Source: Xanthostigma xanthostigma
Lineage: Eukaryota; Arthropoda; Insecta; Raphidioptera; Raphidiidae
Direction of reading: 5' to 3'
Assembly (NCBI GenBank): GCA_963575645.1
Contig: OY754473.1
Coordinates: forward strand, 434,001 to 498,000
Length of the DNA stretch: 64,000 nucleotides
The notes under the pieces: generated by a model
What the model saw: the letters and a program-made list of their open reading frames with translations, nothing else
Databases searched by the model: none
What the model was told of the DNA's origin: nothing
Part shown: positions 57,555 to 64,000 of the stretch, piece after piece
Layout of the letters: every line of letters begins with the position of its first letter
Numbering within the stretch: position 1 is the stretch's first letter
Position numbers and translations under genes: made by a program

Positions 57555-58246
57555 AGGAAGTACCCTCGATAAATGAATTAACAAACAGAAAATTACGAAA
57601 ATTTTCAAATATGTCAAAACCTTTTCAAAAATGACTCAGTTAAATTTTTGTGATTTTTGGTTGACTTTGAAAAAAGATATTGATAATTTTATTTCGCTGC
57701 ACTTAACATGGAATCTTATGGGAATATGTGATTTTGACGCACTCCATTATTTACTACGTTGGAATTGACAAACAGATTTTGATAAAATTTTCAGGAAATA
57801 TAAACGAATATTCTCTGAACATTTTTCTTTTTCCAAAACGTATAAAGCTTGCTTATGTTAATAGAAATAACTAAAACAAAGCCGAGCTTTTCAGCAGTTC
57901 ATAAACATGGCAACACCGCAATATTATAGTTTGTGGCGCGTCATTCAAAGGTAAGTTACGTAACTGCAGCAGTTTTGATATCGTAATAACATACGTAAAT
58001 TGAGTAAATGCTAAAAGCATAGTATTCCAAAAAAGTGATAGTACCTATATTATTATTTCCAAAATGACAGGAATAAAGAAAAGCATTTTCATAAATTAAT
58101 GCGAATTTGACACCGCGTGCTGACTTATGCTGCGTACATAAGCACTTGTAACTATGGCAAGGCATGCGGTGTTGCCAAATTATATACTACGTTACTCAAG
58201 TAGAAGACTGAAATTCTTTGACTTACTGCGTACCGAGGGTACTTCC
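57555..58246. mobile_element. 692-bp non-autonomous element flanked by TTAA
   Basis: GGAAGTACCCTCG at 57555 is inverted as CGAGGGTACTTCC ending 58246, with TTAA immediately outside both ends (57551-57554, 58247-58250). TTAA duplication is the mark of piggyBac-type integration. A second inner inverted pair (TGGCAACACCGCA at 57908, TGCGGTGTTGCCA near 58147-58160) suggests a nested or compound element. Confidence 0.75.
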
Positions 58247-58250
58247 TTAA

Positions 58251-58740
58251 ACGTCAATTTTTGTTTTTTTACAGAATATTTTAAAGATCAACAAACATCG
58301 ACTATAAAGTTATATTAATCGAACATTAACGTTTTTTTTTTTAAACAGACGCGACAAACCACAGCAACGCACTATGCACAAGTTTTCTTATTTCGCCACC
58401 ACGAGCGTGGCATCGGAAACAGTTTAGCTCCACCCACTTGCACATAGTCCATAGATATTTTAACAAATGAAACGTATTGCGCTTTGTTAGAAAAACAGAT
58501 CATCAATTACAATTTCAGATATTTAATATTGCACAATAATATTTGTGTTAATTAACATTACTTATTTAAACAAAAAAAAAAGAAATTATTCTCAAGTTTT
58601 GCAATGACGTTCTGCTGTTAAATGAACCAGCAATCTTCAGCCATTTTTGCAGAAGTAAAAAATGACAGAACTTTTTAAAGAATAGGCACAAAAACCATTA
58701 TTTAGAATTAGAGTAACATTTATCGTTTCACTGTCTATTT
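58251..58740. other. 3' flank of the FGFR1OP2-like gene
   Basis: This probably contains its 3' UTR (minus strand). No unambiguous poly(A) signal was fixed. Confidence 0.35.
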
Positions 58741-58851
58741 TCATGAATCTGATGGCTCTGTCTGAATAAGTTTATCTTCAGTTGGTGGTGCTAACAGAGA
58801 TTTTCCATAGGAGCCACACTTCACAGATATCTCCAGCATTTCTCGTAATCC
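58741..58851 (-). CDS. Fgop2: FGFR1OP2/SIKE family gene, last coding exon
   Basis: On the minus strand, acceptor TTGTATTGCAG precedes GLREMLEISVKCGSYGKSLL and ends QTEPSDS-TGA. It joins exon 60834-60959 in phase 0, giving ITENKGLREMLEIS, which matches the conserved QENKGLREIL.I segment of FGFR1OP2/SIKE1. These coiled-coil proteins are components of the STRIPAK phosphatase-kinase complex. The acceptor lies directly beside a SINE tail. Confidence 0.88.
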   Translation of the reverse strand, partial: GLREMLEISVKCGSYGKSLLAPPTEDKLIQTEPSDS

Positions 58852-58857
58852 CTGCAA

Positions 58858-58980
58858 TACAAAAATAAAATAAAATAAAACGAGTAAAAATCAAAATGAT
58901 GTCGTCAGAGATCGAATCCCGGACCTTATTCACTCCAATCTACAGCCTTATCCACTGGGTCACCGAGCTAGGACGTGTAT
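58858..58980 (-). mobile_element. tRNA-derived SINE next to a splice acceptor
   Basis: The minus strand reads CTAGCTCGGTGACCCAGTGG (A-box-like), then GTCCGGGATTCGATCTC (B-box-like). It ends in a TTTTATTTTATTTTATTTTTG tail directly ahead of TATTGCAG. The pol III box order and simple tail are those of a tRNA-derived SINE. It does not fold as an intact tRNA and has no CCA-ready acceptor stem. Confidence 0.7.
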
Positions 58981-59065
58981 GCAGATATTTTCATAGTATA
59001 GGCTGTGTGCACGAAGCCTATTAGCGCCGCTAGTGGGTAATAGAGAATTATTGAACTAACTTTTT

Positions 59066-59340
59066 ATGGAAATCGCGACATGTTTATATGGTGATAAGTC
59101 AAAAACTTTAGTTGGCCATGATGTGTCAAAAAAAAATGTAATAAGGAAAACTGATGTTAATTTGTTTACACTGACAGCGGAACGTCAAATTACGGCTCCA
59201 ATGGTCTTTATTTTACTTAAATCGCCATCAGCGCAACAGCCCGGAACACAACAAGCATTTCCTATGTTTTCTTTGTAATTAAAAAACTTCATAAAATTAT
59301 AATTATTTTCACTTTTAATAAACATTGCTCACTAACATAC
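59066..59340. other. Intron sequence, nothing recognised
   Basis: A 70-codon plus-strand frame here has no domain and lies in the intron of a minus-strand gene. Confidence 0.35.
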
Positions 59341-59346
59341 TAGTAG

Positions 59347-60570
59347 AAGAGCTGAACCTAAGTCGACCTTCACCGAGAGCTGATAACAGAATGAAACATA
59401 TTTTATCATGAATTTAGTATATTAGAAAATGTATTAAAAATGGGTTGCCTAAAAAAATCCTGGACAGACTATTTTTAATTTTTTTTAAAAAAGTGATTTT
59501 TTATTAAATGTTGCAACATCAAGATAATAAGAAAATTTTGTCCTGACTTGAAGTATAAAACGTATAGAATGTGCAGCCGCTGGGTTGTCTATTATTTACC
59601 TGGGCGAACTCTGGGTTGTCGGATATAAACAGGTATGTCGATGCACGTTACTTTCACTGGATTGATAATAGAAAAAAATTTGTATCATCATAAGCGCTGT
59701 TTTATTGCGAACACGTTGATATAGGGTTGTCTGCGAAAAATTCGGTCCTACTAGGGGTTTGCGAATTTTAAAGATTTTAATTTTGACGCTCGTGGAAGTG
59801 TGTGACAGAGAGATCCTAGGTAAGTATACTGTGTAATAATAAAGGACCCAACATCGCAGTCGCTTGTGATGGGACCCTGAATATTAGAAAGTGCGTATGT
59901 ACTTCTACTACCCTCCACATAGTAAACAGTGCGCGTTATATTGGAGCAACTGACATTTGAGTTGCAAAAAAAATAATTAATTAATTACATAATAATCAAT
60001 CAAATATATTTAATATAATACTAAAATATAAAACAGTATAACATCAATTAAATAAATAAATAAATATATATACAGAGTGTCCCATCGGTCTTTGTTATTA
60101 CACAGTATACTTACCTCGGATCTCTCTGTCACACACTTCCACGCGCGTCAAAATTAAAATCTTTAAAATTCGCAAACCCCTAGTAGGACCGAATTTTTCG
60201 CAGACAACCCTATATCAACGTGTTCGCAATAAAACAGCGCTTATGATGATACAAATTTTTTTCTATTATCAATCCAGTGAAAGTAACGTGCATCGACAAC
60301 CCAGAGTTCGCCCAGGTAAATAATAGACAACCCAGCGGCTGCACATTCTATACGTTTTATACTTCAAGTCAGGACAAAATTTTCTTATTATCTTGATGTT
60401 GCAACATTTAATAAAAAATTACTTTTTAAAAAAAAATTAAAAATAGTCTGTCCAGGATTTTTTTAGGCAACCCATTTTTAATACATTTTCTAATATACTA
60501 AATTCATGATAAAATATGTTTCATTCTGTTATCAGCTAGGGTGAAGGTCGATATAGGTTCGGCTCTTAGA
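59347..60570. repeat. 1.2-kb inverted repeat with about 480-bp arms
   Basis: The left arm, from about 59347 to 59855, is inverted as the right arm, from about 60085 to 60570. Shared blocks include TGGGTTGCCTAAAAAAATCC, GTCAGGACAAAATTTTCTTA and CGGTCCTACTAGGGGTTTGC. The left arm has a small extra segment (GGATATAAACAGGTATGTCG). The spacer is AT-rich, with AAAT repeats. It occupies most of the second intron of the FGFR1OP2-like gene. Confidence 0.85.
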
Positions 60571-60833
60571 CTATACGGAAAATTGGAGTTCGAAGTTTCC
60601 CCTAGTGCTCACCACAAACGCTCGCATCGAAAAATTTGTAACTCCGCCTCCGTGCACATAGCTCATACAAGCGTAGTATTTATTCTATGGTAATTTACTA
60701 CTAATGATGTTGTAAATTGTTGTTTTAACTATAAGCTGTCAAAAAGTTAGAAGTAGAGTGCCTACAGGAGGCATGGAAATGCCATAAATAAACACCGACA
60801 TTGCTACACGCTCGGCTGATATATTGGACATAC

Positions 60834-60959
60834 CTTGTTTTCAGTGATAAGCCTGTTAAATTTTTCTACACCTTCGTCCATATATTTGTCATCGATGCAC
60901 GCCGCTTGATTCATTACAGCCGCCATTTCATTTATTTTTTCAGCTTGTTGTTGGATAAT
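60834..60959 (-). CDS. Fgop2: FGFR1OP2/SIKE family gene, middle coding exon
   Basis: On the minus strand, acceptor ACTTTTCCAG precedes IIQQQAEKINEMAAVMNQAA, CIDDKYMDEGVEKFNRLIT and ENK, ending AAG|GTATGT. INEMAAVM corresponds to ITEMAAVM in FGFR1OP2/SIKE1. The exon is 126 nt (42 codons), phase 0 at both ends. A vertebrate segment just upstream (about 35 residues) has no counterpart found, so either it is absent in this insect or one short exon was missed in 60960-61769. Confidence 0.88.
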
Positions 60960-60993
60960 CTGGAAAAGTTAACAGTTTTATATTGAGTCAAAC

Positions 60994-61657
60994 GGACCCC
61001 GTACAAACCTTCTGGGATTTGGTTCTCGGTTAAATTGATCGAAAATGGTTTTATTTAATAGTTTAAAGGTCACTAAGAAAAAGTGCATAGTCTAAACACC
61101 AATAGATTTTTAGCTCGGTTTTTAGGTTAGTTTTAAACTTTTTTTTAAGCTATTTGCACGAAAATAGTCGAAAACTAGTGGAAGGTGTCAGCCTGTATAA
61201 AAATAATAATGCATATTCGGATTCAGCGCACATGAAAACATATTTTATCTAGAGCTGAGGATTTTTTAAGATTTAAGTTATGACCTACTTATTAACTTAT
61301 TTACGCGAAAAACAGAAAAAACTGTCAAAAAGTAAGTTGTTGGTAGGTATCACCCTGTATACTGTATAAAAAGAAACTAATGTCATATCTGGATTCAGTG
61401 CACTCGAAAACATACCCCTAGGTCTTAAAATGTTTATAGATTAAAGCTAAGAGAATTGTTAGATAATGACAGCTGTTAATTTTTTTTTTATTTTTCGTGT
61501 CGATCACCGAATTAAACTTATCTGTAGCTAAAAATCTATTGGTTTTTAGGCTATGCGCCCATGAACACTTTTTCTTAGTGACCTTTAAACTATAAAATAA
61601 AACCATTTTCGATCAACTTAACCGACAATCAAATCCCATAAGGTTTGTGCGGGGTCC
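60994..61657. repeat. 664-bp element with about 125-bp inverted ends
   Basis: GGACCCCGTACAAACCTTCTG at 60994 is inverted near 61657 (CATAAGGTTTGTGCGGGGTCC). The similarity continues through TGATCGAAAATGGTTTTATT and AAAGGTCACTAAGAAAAAGTG on both sides. It fills most of the 810-bp first intron of the FGFR1OP2-like gene. It may be a MITE. A target duplication is not clear. Confidence 0.8.
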
Positions 61658-61769
61658 TTTGTGTAATATTATATTATTTGTTTGGAAAGAATCACCATAT
61701 TGATTGAAACGTGGAATAATTAAACAATAATTTGTATAATTAAAGCAAAATAATAGTAATGGTAGGTAC

Positions 61770-62156
61770 CTCAGAGTCTCTAGCATTTTGTATTTCCGTG
61801 AAATCTATTTTACTGTTTCTCATCTGAGCACTTGTATGTTGTCTATATTTAGACATAATGTGTTCTAGCGCAATTTGATGATCCTCTAGGGCTGCTCTCA
61901 GTTCACGGTTTTCCTTCTGTATTTCCCGCAAATGTCGATTTTCTTGCTGGATGCTGGCAATTAACTGTGGATGTGGTCTCTGTCTAGCTACATCGTTTAA
62001 AACCTCTACTTCTTCTTGATACTGTTTGATTTCATCAATTTTCTTATTAATCACTTGGGTTTCATTCAACAATGAATCGGCGGTCAATTCGCGTTCTTTC
62101 AAACGTTCAGCGAGTTTCTTTGCGTCTAATATCAATTTTTGAATAGTTAACGACAT
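61770..62156 (-). CDS. Fgop2: FGFR1OP2/SIKE family gene, first coding exon
   Basis: On the minus strand, ATG at 62156 begins MSLTIQKLILDAKKLAERL, then KQYQEEVEVLNDVARQRPHP, IASIQQENRHLREIQKENRE and HQIALEHIMSKYRQH. The QYQEE...LNEVA..RP..., GIQQENR.IRELQ.EN.ELR and ALE.IMSKYR blocks are hallmarks of FGFR1OP2/SIKE1. The exon is 129 codons, ends RDSE|GTACCT in phase 0 and is strongly coiled-coil. With the other two exons the protein is about 207 residues, matching the family size. ATG choice is supported by family alignment of MS.TI.K...DAK.L.ERL. Confidence 0.93.
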
Positions 62157-62412
62157 TCTACAAATACGAGTATTTCGTTAAAGCAAAGGAAAAAATTGTT
62201 AGTTACAGATGACATTTAACTAACCTGATTTCTTCACAAATTTTAAGCAATTTTTACAAAAAATAACACTTCATTTAAATTTTTTGACATATTTAGTCAC
62301 GCTTAATTAAACTTATAAATTTTGACTTTAAAGAGGAAATCAATTTTAAATATGTAAGTAGCTGTCAAATTTTAATTTGTATGGCTTATTTTTAATTTTT
62401 ATTGACAAAAAT
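62157..62412. promoter_or_regulatory. Divergent promoter region
   Basis: This 256-bp gap separates the minus-strand FGFR1OP2-like start codon from the plus-strand candidate exon at 62413. No TATA box was identified. The arrangement suggests a shared bidirectional promoter. Confidence 0.4.
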
Positions 62413-62487
62413 ATGACAATTCGAACCAGGAGTATAGCAGTAAGCAGGTTATTTTCAACTTCATCCCTTTCATGCGCAACTCGTAAG
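62413..62487 (+). CDS. Candidate first exon of a mitochondrial protein gene
   Basis: ATG at 62413 opens a 25-codon frame, MTIRTRSIAVSRLFSTSSLS then CATRK, ending AAG|GTAAGT. The peptide is rich in Arg and Ser, has no acidic residue and would form a basic amphipathic helix, as in mitochondrial presequences. It is followed by a consensus donor. No downstream exon was found in the remaining 1.5 kb, which is filled with repeats, so the gene probably continues beyond the window. The protein is unidentified. Confidence 0.5.
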
Positions 62488-62668
62488 GTAAGTTTTTATA
62501 TTTTTTTAGCTCAATTCTGAAGAAGATCCAAATCCAGATCGAAACGTATTAATTATATATTGTCTAAAAAATAGGTCGATTATTTTTTTGAGTTTAAGAA
62601 GGAATTAGTAATAAAACTTAAGGATAACAGTGTACCTGTAGCAAAACCACCTAGGAGAGTTCTACTTA

Positions 62669-63233
62669 GGGTTGCCAACCATACTTTATAATAACTCCTA
62701 CTTTATTTTCACAAACATCCTTTATACTTTTGCATAAAAATAAAGTATGTTAAAATACTTTATTTTGAGTCTTTACAGTGATTACACTAAACAAAACTCT
62801 CTGATGCGTAATTCCTGAATGATTTATAAATATCTAATGGCGTTTTCGGCACCCAGAACTGCCCCCGGGCAGGGCAGGCTGAATAAATTATTGGTTAAAT
62901 AATTATATGTAAAAAATAAACAAATTTATTTAACAGATTCAGCCTGCCCTTCCCCGGGGCGATTCTCGTTGCCGAAAACTGATCGGGGTACACACTACAC
63001 ATGATTATTTATTCATAATCGAAACGATAGATTTCAGGTGGAGTTGCGACTCAAAAACTTTGTTTACATTTTGTCAGAATAAAATAGAAATATCTTTTAT
63101 TTCAAAGTTTCCTTCAGATTGTTAGGACAATAAAAACTTAAATTTAAGATATACATTTTTTCTTGCAAATAATTTATTTTTTATTATTTATAAGATTAAA
63201 TACGTTATTTTTCTCACAAAAAGTTGGCAACCC
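62669..63233. mobile_element. TA-flanked MITE carrying a second nested palindrome
   Basis: GGGTTGCCAAC at 62669 is inverted at 63223-63233 and both sides are flanked by TA, fitting a Tc1/mariner-like or related MITE. Inside, GTTTTCGGCACCCAGAACTG... (62842-62884) and its inverted partner (62937-62979) form a further 43-bp imperfect GC-rich stem. Confidence 0.65.
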
Positions 63234-63296
63234 TAGTTTTACTGGCAATTAAATAAAAATTAAAATCATTAGAAAAATGAAAAATTATTTAAAAAG

Positions 63297-64000
63297 TGGA
63301 TGAGCCAGCTGAATGGGTTGACAACTTGGCCAATGCCCGATCGGGCAAATTGGAACTCAAAACACGTTTTTTTCGTTATATACAGCGATACTCTGGTAAA
63401 GCCTATTTTTCAATTGTTCCTCAACCAAATAAATCTCCTTCAAGTTAGATGCAGCGTTTTAGCTGATTCATTACCACTGATTCCCACGAGTCCAGGAATC
63501 CAGAAAAAACCGTACTGTGGTCCCTCCTCGTTTGAGGGAGAATATTTTTTATTTAGAGAAATCAGAGGATGACTAGGATAGGGACACTGCAATGCCTGAA
63601 GCGCACTCAAAGAGTCGCTGCAAATAACATATTAATTATTCGTGCCGTGTACATGTCTGAAAGTCTGCAAAATTGCAAATAACTCTGCGGTAAAAATACT
63701 CCACTTTTGAGACAGCTTGTATAAAAAATTTGTCGTTCTCGGTAACAAACGCACAACTAACACGATCGAGAGACTTCAAACCATCTGTATAGACGTGATG
63801 ATAGTCTGTATTTTGATCCAGATATGCCAAAAACAGTCGGCAATAAAGCTCTGGTGTTATATCTCGCGGATAGTCACGAATTAGTCACGAGGGAACAGAA
63901 TTACGGCCAACTCTAAGAGGTTCAGGAAGTACCAGCTGGAGTTCATTCGGAAGATTAGTCAGGGGACCAGTTGCATTTCTTCTCTAAGTAGAGAAGAAAA
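63297..64000 (-). pseudogene. LINE RNase H domain remnant, open at window end
   Basis: On the minus strand the reading PELYCRLFLAYLDQ then YHHVYTDGLKSLDRVSCAFV carries the YTDGS-type aspartate of RNase H. Frame changes give IFTAELFAILQTFRHVHG, VICSDSLSALQAL and WIPGLVGISGNESA, the AE.YA, SDS.SAL and WIPGH.GI.GNE.AD blocks of jockey/I-type LINEs. Stops and frameshifts show decay. The reverse transcriptase would lie beyond 64000. Confidence 0.75.

Noticed and set aside
58905-58980. tRNA gene
   Set aside because: A- and B-box-like words are present on the minus strand, but the cloverleaf arms do not pair and a simple repeat tail follows. It is a SINE head.
59066-59278. Small plus-strand gene
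   Set aside because: The 70-codon frame lies in an intron of a minus-strand gene and shows no domain, splice or promoter support.

Overview
The window is nuclear DNA from an insect. Genes are split by GT-AG introns, the base composition is AT-rich, transposon remnants are dense, and the best-preserved host gene is an Ir93a-type ionotropic receptor, a family found in arthropods. I cannot fix the order or species from sequence alone. Most open frames are short pieces of decayed transposases, not host genes.

Layout. Positions 1-3062 hold a perfect foldback, a hAT transposase end, a P-type transposase scrap and a LINE 3' end. The first recognisable Ir93a exon is 3063-3221, and the next starts at 49111 in the matching phase, so 3222-49110 is read as one 45.9-kb intron. 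That intron contains: (a) a tandem array of about six 2174-bp units (4260-17492), with a 731-bp TA-flanked foldback inserted in unit 1; (b) a Tigger/pogo copy cut by a piggyBac that carries a mariner derivative (17794-21160); (c) many fragments of P-type (THAP9-like), Mutator-like, MULE/FLYWCH, piggyBac, hAT, Tigger and non-LTR elements (21.2-45.4 kb); (d) a histone H2B copy with target-site duplication inside a piggyBac ORF (39.6-40.1 kb); and (e) a possible minus-strand transcription unit with TATA and initiator signals (46.5-48.0 kb). Ir93a then finishes with exons 49111-49288, 50503-50983 and 51515-51971.

Positions 52-58.7 kb are gene-poor and hold several clean non-autonomous elements, including a hAT MITE with an 8-bp TSD and a TTAA-flanked element. 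A three-exon minus-strand gene of the FGFR1OP2/SIKE coiled-coil family lies at 58741-62156. Each of its introns carries a large inverted repeat, and a tRNA-derived SINE abuts its last splice acceptor. A candidate first exon with a mitochondrial-targeting-like N terminus starts divergently at 62413. The window ends in a decayed minus-strand LINE RNase H segment.

The most unusual signal is a recurrent composite in which P-type coding sequence runs through a short GT-AG intron, in frame, into Mutator-like coding sequence. It is seen in more than one locus, and part of the same composite lies inside the 2174-bp array. No transposase here looks intact, so the window reads as a record of nested insertion and local amplification inside a receptor-gene intron.
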